Shown: positions 17,286 to 26,036 of the stretch, piece after piece | Position numbering within the stretch: position 1 is the stretch's first letter | Layout: each line of letters starts with the position of its first letter | Assembly (NCBI GenBank): GCA_002454165.1 | Contig: DKIG01000053.1 | Coordinates: 1 to 39,339 of the forward strand | Length of the DNA: 39,339 nt | Source: Gammaproteobacteria bacterium UBA6724 | GTDB lineage: Bacteria; Pseudomonadota; Gammaproteobacteria; Pseudomonadales; Azotimanducaceae | Direction: 5' to 3' | Made by a program: the position numbers and the translations under genes | Notes under the pieces: generated by a model | What the model saw: only the letters and a program-made list of their open reading frames with translations | Databases searched by the model: none | What the model was told of the DNA's origin: nothing

Positions 17286-18503
17286 TCAAGCGGGCGGTAA
17301 CTTCTGGAATATCAGTACGGCGTTGGTGCCACCAAAACCAAAGCTGTTTGACATCACAGTATTGAGCCCTGCATTGTCGATTCGGCTAGTGACGATTGGC
17401 GCATCACCGATTTCCGGGTCCAGTGTTTCTATGTTGGCAGAGGCACAGATGAAGTCATTTTCCAACATCAGCAGGGAATAAATTGATTCGTGTACGCCGG
17501 CTGCCCCCAGTGAATGGCCCGAAAGGGATTTGGTTGAACTTATCCTGGGCATCTGGTCGCCGAATATTCGGCGTATCGCAGCAATTTCCGTCGGATCACC
17601 CGCCGGCGTACTCGTCCCATGGGCGTTTATATAGTCGATGGGGTCGGGCACTGTCGCCATTGCCAGCTGCATCGCCCGTTCGCCACCCTCTCCGGACGGG
17701 GCAACCATGTCATAACCATCCGAGGTAGCACCATAACCAACCAGTTCTGCATATATTTTGGCGCCCCTGGCTCGGGCATGTTCAAGCTCTTCAACCACCG
17801 TAAAACCGGCACCACCCGCTATGACAAATCCATCCCGGTCCCGGTCATAGGCACGAGAGGCTTTTTCTGGCGCATCATTCCGTCTTGAGAGGGCACCCAT
17901 GGCGTCAAAGAGTGATGTCATAGACCAGTGTTCTTCCTCACCCCCACCAGCAAATATGATGTCCTGCTTACCCAGTTGAATCAGTTCCATGGCATTGCCA
18001 ATACAGTGGGCACTGGTTGAGCAGGCTGAGGTGATGGAATAGTTCACGCCCTTGATCTTGAAAGAGGTTGCCAGGCAGGCAGATACAGTGGAACTCATAG
18101 TCTTGGTTACCCGATAGGGTCCAATGCGTCTCAAGCCCTTCTCTTTCAGAATACAGGCGGCTTCAACAAGGTTTGAGGAAGAGGCACCACCAGAGCCTGC
18201 GATGATGCCGGTTCTTTCGTTGGAAACATCCGTTTCCGCCAGGTCTCCGTCCGCTATTGCCTCAGCCATAGCAATATACGAATAGGCAGCGGCATCACCC
18301 ATGAAACGTCTGAGCTTGCGGTCAATCCTAGCTTCTGTGTCAAGGTTGATGGTACCTGCTATGTGACATCGCAAGCCCATCTCTACATAACTTTCCTGGT
18401 GCCGGATACCCGATCTGGTAGCACCCAGAGAGTCCAGGTTTTCCGCCAGATTATTGCCGAGAGGTGAAACTATACCCATACCTGTGATTACTGCTCTTTT
18501 CAT
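17286..18503 (-). CDS. fabB: 3-oxoacyl-ACP synthase I
   Basis: The product (405 residues) matches FabB: RAVITGMGIVSPLGNN at the start, the nucleophile in SITSACSTSAHCIGNAMELI, the two active-site His in NAHGTSTPAGD and LSGHSLGAAGVHE, and NSFGFGGTNAVL near the end. It elongates unsaturated acyl chains by decarboxylative condensation with malonyl-ACP. The start at 18503 follows AGGGTG. It lies 42 nt after fabA, giving the classical fabA-fabB unit of anaerobic unsaturated fatty acid synthesis. Confidence 0.93.
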   Translation of the reverse strand: MKRAVITGMGIVSPLGNNLAENLDSLGATRSGIRHQESYVEMGLRCHIAGTINLDTEARIDRKLRRFMGDAAAYSYIAMAEAIADGDLAETDVSNERTGIIAGSGGASSSNLVEAACILKEKGLRRIGPYRVTKTMSSTVSACLATSFKIKGVNYSITSACSTSAHCIGNAMELIQLGKQDIIFAGGGEEEHWSMTSLFDAMGALSRRNDAPEKASRAYDRDRDGFVIAGGAGFTVVEELEHARARGAKIYAELVGYGATSDGYDMVAPSGEGGERAMQLAMATVPDPIDYINAHGTSTPAGDPTEIAAIRRIFGDQMPRISSTKSLSGHSLGAAGVHESIYSLLMLENDFICASANIETLDPEIGDAPIVTSRIDNAGLNTVMSNSFGFGGTNAVLIFQKLPPA

Positions 18504-18545
18504 CACCCTGCCATTACTTTTCTCAGTGGGCTGCAATCCTTCTTC

Positions 18546-19139
18546 TTATTGCTCATCTATACTGCCTGCCTCAAAGCTGTCCAGTGAAGTGTACAAGCCC
18601 ACCTTAACATCGGCGGCTGTGTATATCTCAACGCCATCAATAAAAACCTTGCAGTTTGCTATCCCCATCACGGTGCGACCTTGCCGAATTCGAGTCAGGT
18701 CAATCTCGTAGCGAAGCAGTTTCGCGCTTGGTAATACCTGACCTCGAAAAATCACCTTACCGCAACCTAATGCCCGGCCGGCTCCCCAGTTACCCTTCCA
18801 TGCCAGAAAGAAACCCACGAGTTGCCAGAGCGCATCCAGACCCAGGCAACCGGGCATGACCGGATCATCAATGAAATGACATCTGAAGAACCAGAGATCC
18901 GGGTGGATGTCCAACTCAGCAATAATCCTGCCCTTGCCCTTAGCACCACCATATTCATCAATACTGGTTATCCTGTCCACCATCAACATTTCATCAACGG
19001 GCAAATAGGCGCGATTGGGTCCAAAGAGTTTGCCATAACCACATTCAATCAACTCTTCCTTAGAAAAGCTGTGCTTGTCGACCAGAGAACGGTCAAGCGG
19101 CGGGCTAAGCGGGGCTTTGTTTTTCGACATAGGTTTCAT
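18546..19139 (-). CDS. fabA: 3-hydroxydecanoyl-ACP dehydratase/isomerase
   Basis: The hot-dog-fold enzyme has FRCHFIDDPVMPGCLGLDALWQ, which carries the catalytic His and Asp and is almost the same as in E. coli FabA. LPVDEMLMVDRI and GKVIFRGQVLP are further matches. It dehydrates 3-hydroxydecanoyl-ACP and isomerises trans-2 to cis-3-decenoyl-ACP, the branch point for unsaturated fatty acids. At 197 residues it is about 25 longer than E. coli FabA, mainly from a Lys/Pro/Ser-rich N-terminal extension. The start at 19139 has GGAA close upstream; ATG at 19130 is an alternative. Confidence 0.93.
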   Translation of the reverse strand: MKPMSKNKAPLSPPLDRSLVDKHSFSKEELIECGYGKLFGPNRAYLPVDEMLMVDRITSIDEYGGAKGKGRIIAELDIHPDLWFFRCHFIDDPVMPGCLGLDALWQLVGFFLAWKGNWGAGRALGCGKVIFRGQVLPSAKLLRYEIDLTRIRQGRTVMGIANCKVFIDGVEIYTAADVKVGLYTSLDSFEAGSIDEQ

Positions 19140-19199
19140 ATTTTCCAGAATAAAATGAAGACGAACAGACTCTACTATGCTTTTGATTCGGGAGACGAG

Positions 19200-19208
19200 A
19201 TTATATCA
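19200..19208 (-). promoter_or_regulatory. Extended -10 promoter for fabA-fabB
   Basis: On the minus strand the sequence reads TGATATAAT, a perfect -10 with the TG extension. It is about 60 nt upstream of the fabA start. No good -35 is seen at 17 nt, which is common for extended -10 promoters. Confidence 0.5.
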
Positions 19209-19256
19209 TTGCCGCATCAAAATAAAACCAGACAGACAGATATGACAACCAGGGTC

Positions 19257-19285
19257 TTGACATACATGCTGGGCGTGGCTATAGG
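19257..19285 (+). promoter_or_regulatory. Sigma-70 promoter for lpxA
   Basis: TTGACA (19257-19262), a 17-nt spacer and TATAGG (19280-19285) lie just before lpxA. Transcription would start near 19292, giving a leader of about 20 nt that contains the GGTGGGGG ribosome site. Confidence 0.65.
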
Positions 19286-19312
19286 GAAGTGGGAAACACA
19301 GGTGGGGGTTGT

Positions 19313-20131
19313 ATGATCCAAATTAACGATCTGGCTGTAGTCCACGAAGCTGCTGATATAGGGGACAATTGTATCATCGGACCCTTTTGTACGGTGGCCG
19401 CCAATACCAAAATCGGGGCCGATACGGTACTCAGGTCCCATGTGGTGGTAGAACCCTACACCACCATTGGTAAGAATTGTGATGTCTTCCCCTTTGTGAC
19501 TCTGGGAATACAGTCTCAAGACCAAAAGTATATTTCAGGCACGGTGACCCATACCCGTGTTGGCAACCGGAATGTGATTCGGGAGTTTGTCAGCATTCAT
19601 AGTGGTACCGAGGAAGGCTCGGTCACTACCATCGGTGACGACTGTGCCCTGCTTGCTCATGCCCATATTGCCCATAATTGTACCGTCGGCGACCATGTGA
19701 TTTTGAGTCATGGCGCGGTGCTTGCCGGTCATGTAATCATCGGCGACTATGTCAACATTGGCGGCTTGTCAGCCATACATCAGTTCTGCCATGTCGGGAG
19801 GGTTGCGATGATCGCGGGCATGTGCAGAGCTATTCAGGATGTTTTGCCCTTCACCATAGCCGAAGGCACCCCTGCCCACATGCGCGTGATTAACAAGGTG
19901 GGGATGGAAAGAGCCGGCTATTCCAGTGCTGAAATATCGGAAGTTCGCCGGGCTTTTAGAATTCTGTTCCTGCGGGAAATGCGGCTGGAAGAAGCCGTTG
20001 CACGCATTGAGGATGAATTCCCTAAGTCGCCCAACATCCGACTGATGATAGAGGCGGTTAATTCTTCACAACGCGGTCTGGCAAGACCTGAATCTGCAAC
20101 TTTCGAAATTAATGTAGCGGATGATCTCTAG
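19313..20131 (+). CDS. lpxA: UDP-N-acetylglucosamine acyltransferase
   Basis: LpxA starts lipid A synthesis by 3-O-acylating UDP-GlcNAc from hydroxyacyl-ACP. The sequence is a run of hexapeptide repeats (left-handed beta helix), then GIQSQDQKY, the active-site region LLAHAHIAHNCTVGD with the catalytic His at about residue 121, GGLSAIHQFCHVGR, and a C-terminal helical part with YSSAEISEVRRAFRILF. At 272 residues it is slightly longer than E. coli (262). The start at 19313 is chosen over the open frame to 19289 because of the strong ribosome site. It is not linked to lpxD, fabZ or lpxB here. Confidence 0.93.
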   Translation: MIQINDLAVVHEAADIGDNCIIGPFCTVAANTKIGADTVLRSHVVVEPYTTIGKNCDVFPFVTLGIQSQDQKYISGTVTHTRVGNRNVIREFVSIHSGTEEGSVTTIGDDCALLAHAHIAHNCTVGDHVILSHGAVLAGHVIIGDYVNIGGLSAIHQFCHVGRVAMIAGMCRAIQDVLPFTIAEGTPAHMRVINKVGMERAGYSSAEISEVRRAFRILFLREMRLEEAVARIEDEFPKSPNIRLMIEAVNSSQRGLARPESATFEINVADDL

Positions 20132-20150
20132 TCGCCCAAAAATTAACTAT

Positions 20151-20174
20151 AGCGGTACGGCACCCCCGCTTTTT
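20151..20174 (+). terminator. Weak rho-independent terminator after lpxA
   Basis: AGCGG (20151-20155) pairs with CCGCT (20166-20170), with a 10-nt loop and a run of five T at the end. The stem is only 5 bp, so termination may be partial. The stretch from here to 20335 holds no gene that I can see; it is A/T-rich just before the next gene. Confidence 0.45.
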
Positions 20175-20335
20175 GCATGACCGCCGACTAGTCTTTGGAT
20201 GCTTGAACGACCCTCGCTGTTCCTGGACTGATGGTAGCGAGTTCATCCCAGCTGGCTAAAACCGTTTTATAAATTATAGAGCAACAAAAACAAATTTATC
20301 CGAGCGTTAGGACGGTAATCATCAGGATTGTCATC

Positions 20336-20983
20336 ATGTTCAAAGCAGTATTATGGGATTTCGGCGGCGTCATCACATCAAGTCCCTTCGAAGCATTCAA
20401 CCGTTTTGAAGCAGAAAATGACCTGCCAAAAGATGTCATTCGCTCCATCAATGCGAAGCACCCTGAGAGCAACGCCTGGGCGCAACTCGAAAGTAACACT
20501 ATCAGTCTTGATGAATTTGATGTCAGTTTCGCGGCCGAAGCAGACGCCATGGGTTACACCATCAGGGGCAAGCAGGTGTTGAATTTGCTAGCGGGCGACA
20601 TCCGTCCCGAGATGGTAAGAGCACTGGAGATCATCAGTCAGACACTGAAAATTGGCTGCATTACCAATAATGTGCGCCCCGACAGGAACAGGCACCCGGG
20701 CAATCAAAAAACCCAGGGCCAAGCCAAGACAATGAAAGAAGTGATGGCAATGTTTGATCTGGTAATTGAATCCAGCAAGGTAGGAATGCGAAAACCCGAC
20801 CCGAGGATCTACACCCTTGCCTGTGAGGGACTAAACATTGCGCCCCAGGAAGCGGTCTTCCTGGATGATCTGGGCATCAACCTAAAGCCCGCCCGGCAAC
20901 TGGGCATGAGCACTATTAAGGTGTTAGCTCCTCGGCAGGCATTAACCGACCTTGAACAACTACTCGGCATCAAACTGGGATGA
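20336..20983 (+). CDS. HAD-IA family hydrolase, ACAD10/epoxide-hydrolase-N-domain type
   Basis: Motif I is WDFGGVITSSPFEAF, characteristic of the HAD subfamily found as the N-terminal domain of ACAD10 and in related bacterial proteins. Its second motif-I position is Gly rather than Asp, so classical phosphatase acid/base catalysis may be weak. Motif II is ITNN, motif III lies near KVGMRKPDPRIY, and motif IV is AVFLDDLGINLKPARQLG. The 215-residue length is normal. The stop overlaps the galE start by 4 nt (ATGA). Its substrate is not known. Confidence 0.8.
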   Translation: MFKAVLWDFGGVITSSPFEAFNRFEAENDLPKDVIRSINAKHPESNAWAQLESNTISLDEFDVSFAAEADAMGYTIRGKQVLNLLAGDIRPEMVRALEIISQTLKIGCITNNVRPDRNRHPGNQKTQGQAKTMKEVMAMFDLVIESSKVGMRKPDPRIYTLACEGLNIAPQEAVFLDDLGINLKPARQLGMSTIKVLAPRQALTDLEQLLGIKLG

Positions 20984-22002
20984 AGGTGCTACTGACCGGA
21001 GGTACCGGCTACATAGGTAGTCACCTGGCCGTTGAATTACTGATGCAAGGCACTGAGGTGGTGCTCATTGATAACCTCAGCAACAGCAAGGCGAGTGTAT
21101 TGTCCCAGATCGAAAAAATTACCGGTCAGATGGCAATTTTTTATGCGGCAGATCTGCTTGACCGAGATGCCATCCTGTCCATTTTCAAAAAAGAGCGAGT
21201 AGATGCTGTCATTCACCTGGCGGGATTAAAAGCCGTTGGAGAATCTATCACCGACCCGCTTCGCTATTACGAGGTCAATCTCACTGGAACGATTAATCTC
21301 TGCCAGGCTGTCATGGCGACTCAGGTCAAACAGTTTGTGTTCAGTTCATCAGCGGCGGTATATGGCGGGGATGCGGTGGCAACGGAAGTCTCTGTGACGG
21401 AGGAGAGTCCGGTCACCCATGCCGCCAATCCTTATGCCCGAAGCAAAATCTATATTGAACGCATCCTGCAAGATCTGACGGCTGCCACTCCTGGATTCAA
21501 TGTTGCGCTACTTAGGTATTTTAATCCGGCTGGTGCCCATCTGAGTGGTGCCATTGGCGAGGACGCCTGCAATCACCCGGGAACGCTCATCTCTTGCCTG
21601 ACCCAGGTTGCTATCGGCAAGCAAAAAGACCTGGTGATTTTCGGAGATGATTATCCCACTCCTGACGGTAGCTGTGTGCGCGACTATATCCACATCCTTG
21701 ACCTGGCACTGGGACATATAGCTGCACTTAAAAAACTAAACAGCAATCCCGGCCTCGTGATTTACAACCTAGGCACCGGTAAGGGACATTCAGTGCGTGA
21801 GGTTGTGACGGTGTTTGAACAGACAATCAGCAAACATATACCGACCCGCATCGGACCCAGGCGAGATGGCGACATGCCGACATGCGTCGCCGACCCGTCA
21901 TTGGCATTATCTGAGTTGAACTGGCAAGCAGAAAAGGGGCTTTCGGATATTTGTCGGGACGCCTGGCGATGGCGACAACTAGCCCCCAGAGATTCTAAAT
22001 AG
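20980..22002 (+). CDS. galE: UDP-glucose 4-epimerase
   Basis: This short-chain dehydrogenase-fold enzyme begins LLTGGTGYIGSHLAVELL (NAD-binding GxxGxxG) and has HLAGLKAVGES, SSSAAVYG, the catalytic YARSK (YxxxK), LRYFNPAGAH, and VRDYIHILDLALGHI, all GalE-specific. It interconverts UDP-glucose and UDP-galactose for surface polysaccharide. The 340 residues are full length. Its 3' end overlaps the convergent MoaD-like gene by 24 nt. Confidence 0.92.
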   Translation: MKVLLTGGTGYIGSHLAVELLMQGTEVVLIDNLSNSKASVLSQIEKITGQMAIFYAADLLDRDAILSIFKKERVDAVIHLAGLKAVGESITDPLRYYEVNLTGTINLCQAVMATQVKQFVFSSSAAVYGGDAVATEVSVTEESPVTHAANPYARSKIYIERILQDLTAATPGFNVALLRYFNPAGAHLSGAIGEDACNHPGTLISCLTQVAIGKQKDLVIFGDDYPTPDGSCVRDYIHILDLALGHIAALKKLNSNPGLVIYNLGTGKGHSVREVVTVFEQTISKHIPTRIGPRRDGDMPTCVADPSLALSELNWQAEKGLSDICRDAWRWRQLAPRDSK

Positions 22003-22221
22003 AAGATGCACTTCGCTGGCGTCCTGGACCACTTCCAGGAGGGGGGCATGAATGATTACCCCATCAATCGCGACTGCCATTTGCAGCAGTTTGTCCCTGT
22101 CCAGCAACTCGTATCGTTCCACTAACTGCTCAATAATGTCGCGATAAACCGTCGCAGTAACATTCGTGTGTTTCTCCCCCGTCAGTTTTTGTAATTCGCT
22201 CGAGAAGATAACTTTTGCCAT
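21979..22221 (-). CDS. MoaD/ThiS-like ubiquitin-fold sulfur carrier
   Basis: This 80-residue protein ends in ISGG, the C-terminal Gly-Gly that is adenylated and thiocarboxylated in MoaD and ThiS. The beta-grasp pattern (VIFSSELQKLTG, VAIDGVIIH, EVHLLFRISGG) fits. It is the last gene of the molybdenum hydroxylase operon, 5 nt after the Mo subunit, so it may give sulfur for cofactor maturation or act as a dedicated carrier. Whether it serves general MPT synthase cannot be told, as no moaE is present in the window. Confidence 0.75.
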   Translation of the reverse strand: MAKVIFSSELQKLTGEKHTNVTATVYRDIIEQLVERYELLDRDKLLQMAVAIDGVIIHAPLLEVVQDASEVHLLFRISGG

Positions 22222-22226
22222 GGCTC

Positions 22227-24494
22227 CTATGCCTTGTCCTGTATCAGTTTCAGGACCCGCGGTGGGGAACAGGGAAGCGTTGTTATAGGTGCACCAATCG
22301 CTTTGCTGACTGCATAACCGACCGCCGCCAGGGGTGGGATGATGCTGGTTTCACCCACACCCCGGACACCGTAGGGATGAAAAGTGTTAGGCACTTCTAC
22401 CACCAGGGTATCAATCATGGGCAGGTCTGAGGCGAGTGGAATCCGATAATCAAGAAACCCCGAGTTTTCCATCACCCCCTGGTCATCAAAAATATACTCT
22501 TCATTGAGTGCCCAGCCTATGCCCTGGACTGCACCGCCCTGGAGCTGACCTTCAACATAGCCGGGATGAATTGCCTTGCCGGCATCCTGACTCGCCGTAT
22601 AGCGGATGACATCAACCTTGCCGGTGTCCGTGTCAACTTCAAGATCGCAGACATGGACAGCGAAACCGGGACCGGCACCCCTGGCGTTGATATTTGCCTG
22701 CCCGGATATCTGCCCGCCAGTTTTTTCTGCCGCCTGACAAATCTCACGAACACTGAGCTGGTCATCCCCCTGCTTGGCATGGACGACCCCGTCGGCGTAT
22801 TCCACCTGCTCAGGGGTCAGATTCCACAGAGCGGCAGCCCTCTCTTTAAGTTGCTGCACTACCTTTTGTGCTGCTTCAACGACAGCCATACCTGTGGCGT
22901 ATGTGGTTCGGCTACCGCCGGTGGTTGCGCTGAAAGGGACATTATCAGTATCAGCGATGATGGGTTTCAATCTACTAATCGGCAGCTCCATGGCTTCTGC
23001 CGCCATCATCTGCATTGAGGCGCGTGAGCCGCCAATATCCGGCGATCCTTCGACAATAGTGCCGGTGCCATCGGGGTTCATGTTAATCACCACGCTTGAC
23101 TGACCGCCCATGTTAAACCAGAAGCCGGAAGCCAGAGCTCGGCCACGGACCTTCCCGCTTTGGGGTGTCCCGAGTGGTGCTTGGTAGTGTGGGGAATTTT
23201 TCACCGCCTCAAGACATGCCACCAGACCCACGCTTTTCAGTTTGGGTCCATAGAGGGTCTGGGTGCCCTCCCTAGCAGCATTTTTAAGTCGCAACTCCAG
23301 GGGATCCATAGCCAGTTGATCTGCCAGTTCACTCACCAGCATCTCGGCGGCGAATTCTGCTTGAGGTGCGCCAGGAGCACGATAGGCAGCGACCTTGGGT
23401 TTGTTGACGACGACATCAAATCCCTCAACACAAACATTCGCCACATCATAGGGGGCGAACATGGTCATCACACCAGGCATCATCGGTGAGCCTTTGAAGG
23501 CGCCCGCCTCATAAGCCAAGCGCCCCTGCATGGCAGTAATCTTGCCATCTTTTTTGGCACCCACCTTGACCCAAAGTTTCGCGGCAGAAGTAGGTCCTGT
23601 AGCGATAAATACTTCTGTGCGTTGCATGACCATCTTCACCGGGCAACCGGATTTCTTCGACAGGAGCAAGGCCACTGGCTCCAGATAAACGGTGGTCTTA
23701 CCACCAAAGCCGCCACCTATTTCGCTGGCGATAACCTTTAGACTGGTTTGATCCATATCAAGAATTTTTGCCGTCCTTGCCCGGACATCAAAGTGTCCCT
23801 GGGTGGAACACCAAATCATTGACTGACCATTTTCGTCATAGCGCACCGTGCAGGCATGTGGCTCAATATAACCCTGGTGTGCGGTCGGGGTGTAAAACTC
23901 GCGTTCCACTATGACATCTGCTGCAGCAAAACCCGCCTCAATATCACCAATTTTTGCTTCCAAACGCGTGGCAACATTGGAAGGTTTTTCCGGTTTTTTA
24001 TCGTAACCCTCGGTGAACATATCCTGGTGCAAGACAGGAGCGTCATCGGCCATGGCAGCTCTCAGATCCAGTACCGGAGGCAAGACTTCGTATTGCACTT
24101 CAATCAGCGACAGAGCTTCTGCCGCGGCTCTTTCCGACCTGGCAGCGAGAGCGGCAACTGCATGTCCATGGTAAAGCACCTTGTCCGCCGCCAAGAGGTT
24201 TCTGGTCAAATCAAACAGATCCTCACTGCCCTCCCCGACCGCTATCGTCTCCGACTGGATGGCGGGGAAATCACTGGCGGTAACTACCGCTAGCACATCC
24301 GGATGGGCTTCTGCCTTGCTGGTATCTATGGACAGAATTTTCGCGTGGGCATGAGGACTACGGTGTATCTTGCCCCAGATCATGCCGGGTAGAGACAGGT
24401 CTGCGCCAAAGTTGGCGCGCCCCGTTACCTTGTCGTATCCGTCGGGACGAATGGTGCGCTGACCAATATGTTTGAATTCCCGTGCCTCGCTCAT
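22227..24494 (-). CDS. Molybdenum hydroxylase large subunit (CoxL/XdhB form II family)
   Basis: The 755-residue catalytic subunit of the xanthine dehydrogenase/CO dehydrogenase superfamily binds molybdopterin-cytosine dinucleotide. Visible blocks are IGQRTIRPDGYDKVTGRANF, GHAVAALAA, EPHACTVRYD, SEIGGGFGGKT, the active-site loop AYRAPGAPQAEFA, and GVRGVGETSIIPPLAAV with the catalytic Glu. The loop AYRAPGAP is not the AYRCSFR of true form I CO dehydrogenase, so this is form II or another aromatic/aldehyde/purine hydroxylase. The start at 24494 overlaps the small subunit stop region by spacing of 1 nt. Substrate unknown. Confidence 0.9.
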   Translation of the reverse strand: MSEAREFKHIGQRTIRPDGYDKVTGRANFGADLSLPGMIWGKIHRSPHAHAKILSIDTSKAEAHPDVLAVVTASDFPAIQSETIAVGEGSEDLFDLTRNLLAADKVLYHGHAVAALAARSERAAAEALSLIEVQYEVLPPVLDLRAAMADDAPVLHQDMFTEGYDKKPEKPSNVATRLEAKIGDIEAGFAAADVIVEREFYTPTAHQGYIEPHACTVRYDENGQSMIWCSTQGHFDVRARTAKILDMDQTSLKVIASEIGGGFGGKTTVYLEPVALLLSKKSGCPVKMVMQRTEVFIATGPTSAAKLWVKVGAKKDGKITAMQGRLAYEAGAFKGSPMMPGVMTMFAPYDVANVCVEGFDVVVNKPKVAAYRAPGAPQAEFAAEMLVSELADQLAMDPLELRLKNAAREGTQTLYGPKLKSVGLVACLEAVKNSPHYQAPLGTPQSGKVRGRALASGFWFNMGGQSSVVINMNPDGTGTIVEGSPDIGGSRASMQMMAAEAMELPISRLKPIIADTDNVPFSATTGGSRTTYATGMAVVEAAQKVVQQLKERAAALWNLTPEQVEYADGVVHAKQGDDQLSVREICQAAEKTGGQISGQANINARGAGPGFAVHVCDLEVDTDTGKVDVIRYTASQDAGKAIHPGYVEGQLQGGAVQGIGWALNEEYIFDDQGVMENSGFLDYRIPLASDLPMIDTLVVEVPNTFHPYGVRGVGETSIIPPLAAVGYAVSKAIGAPITTLPCSPPRVLKLIQDKA

Positions 24495-24495
24495 A

Positions 24496-24984
24496 TCAAA
24501 CTCCCTCTTTTGCACCGCCCAGGGTAGCGGCGGCGTCCATAACGGCTCTGATGATTTTGTCGTAACCCGTGCAGCGACACAGATTGCCCGCCAGATAATA
24601 TCTTGCCTCTGCCTCGGTCGGGTCAGGGTTTTCATCCAACAAGGCTTTGGTGCTCACGATGAGACCGGGGGTACATATCCCGCACTGTAGCGCGGCATGC
24701 TCCAGAAATTTTTCCTGTATCACATCCAGGCTGTCACTCTGTCCTATGCCCTCAATCGTCCCGACCTCCATGCCCTCCACTTCCACCGCCAATACCAGGC
24801 AGGCACATACCAGACGACCATTGAGCGTTACCGAGCAGGCGCCGCAGTCACCTGTACCACAGCCTTCTTTGGTGCCTGTTAACTGCAATTCATTGCGCAA
24901 CACATCCAGCAGGGTGTCTCCCGGTTCACAGAGAAACTCATGAAGGCTAGCGTTGATGCTGGTGGTGACATGGGTTTTGGACAT
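24496..24984 (-). CDS. Molybdenum hydroxylase 2Fe-2S subunit
   Basis: The 162-residue small subunit has two cluster sites. A plant-type ferredoxin motif EGCGTGDCGACSV lies near residue 40, and the C-terminal helical 2Fe-2S site has CGICTPG and GNLCRCTGY. It moves electrons from the Mo centre to FAD. The gene lies between the FAD and Mo subunit genes, in the standard coxM-coxS-coxL order. Confidence 0.92.
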   Translation of the reverse strand: MSKTHVTTSINASLHEFLCEPGDTLLDVLRNELQLTGTKEGCGTGDCGACSVTLNGRLVCACLVLAVEVEGMEVGTIEGIGQSDSLDVIQEKFLEHAALQCGICTPGLIVSTKALLDENPDPTEAEARYYLAGNLCRCTGYDKIIRAVMDAAATLGGAKEGV

Positions 24985-24998
24985 GGTCTTTTCCTGTC

Positions 24999-25871
24999 TC
25001 AGGGTTTAACTCTGTCAGCGGCAATCAGGGTAGCCCGTTTCACCAACACGCCGACGACATGCTGCCGGTACTCGGCGGTGCCCCGTTTATCCGAAATGGG
25101 CTTGGCGGCGGCACTGGCAGCACTGGCGGCGGCAGTGAGAGCAGCAGCATCTAGAGAAGTACCGATGAGTGCTGCCGCTGCTTCAGGTACCAACAAAGCC
25201 CTTGGCGCCACCGCACCGATACTGACTCTTGCCGCCTGGCAACTGCCAGATGCATCCAGGGTGACGCTCACCCCTGCACCAACGACGGCTATGTCCATTT
25301 CAGAGCGGGGAATAAATCTCAAATAGGCATCCGAGGTCCGGGCGACGGGTGTCGGCACAAATATCAATTTGAGGAGTTCGCCCTGGTGCATGCAGTTGCT
25401 ACCCACGCCAGTAACAAAATCTTCCACCGTCACCCGCCTCTCCCCCTGAGTGCCCACTATGACGCATTGTGCCGAGTTGACGATCAGCGCCGGGATGGTA
25501 TCTGCGGCGGGCGATGAATTACAGAGATTACCGCCCAGACTCGCCCGCCCTTGTATCTGGGTTGACCCTATCAGACCCGCCGCTTCCACCAGGCCCGGAT
25601 AAAGTGCCCGGATATCATCACGCGCGGTAAACTCTGCGCAGGAAATGGATGGCCCAAGCTCAAGCCCCTGGGGGGTCATATTGGCGCTGCTCATGCCTTT
25701 GATTTTTTTCACATCCACGAAGAGTCGGGATTCTGCGCTACCAGCCTGGGCCCTGGTCTGGATAAGCAGATCTGTTCCTCCAGCAAGTACATTGGCAGGC
25801 ATAGCGTTATCGGCAAGTAGCTCTACCGCGTCCTGGATAGAAGTTGGTGCCGCATAAACAATTGAAACCAT
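24999..25871 (-). CDS. Molybdenum hydroxylase FAD-binding subunit
   Basis: The medium subunit (290 residues) has the FAD motifs NVLAGGTDLL and RASLGGNLCNSSPAADTIPAL, plus the C-terminal CO_deh_flav_C-like domain (SIGAVAPRALL). The start ATG at 25871 follows CAGGAG five nt before; the open frame continues to 26027 but encodes no family sequence. It is the first gene of a leftward operon of four genes (FAD, Fe-S, Mo, MoaD-like). Confidence 0.9.
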   Translation of the reverse strand: MVSIVYAAPTSIQDAVELLADNAMPANVLAGGTDLLIQTRAQAGSAESRLFVDVKKIKGMSSANMTPQGLELGPSISCAEFTARDDIRALYPGLVEAAGLIGSTQIQGRASLGGNLCNSSPAADTIPALIVNSAQCVIVGTQGERRVTVEDFVTGVGSNCMHQGELLKLIFVPTPVARTSDAYLRFIPRSEMDIAVVGAGVSVTLDASGSCQAARVSIGAVAPRALLVPEAAAALIGTSLDAAALTAAASAASAAAKPISDKRGTAEYRQHVVGVLVKRATLIAADRVKP

Positions 25872-26036
25872 CCTAGCTCCTGATAACCGATTCGTTGCGT
25901 GTCTGATACACTGGTATTTTGGTATTCTGATTGCCCGTCTGATTGTCTGGTAGCAGGGTGAAGCAGTAACGGCAAGGACGCATATATACCACGAGGTAGG
26001 AGTCAGTGCCAATATCAGAAGAGGCATGGAGGCTGA

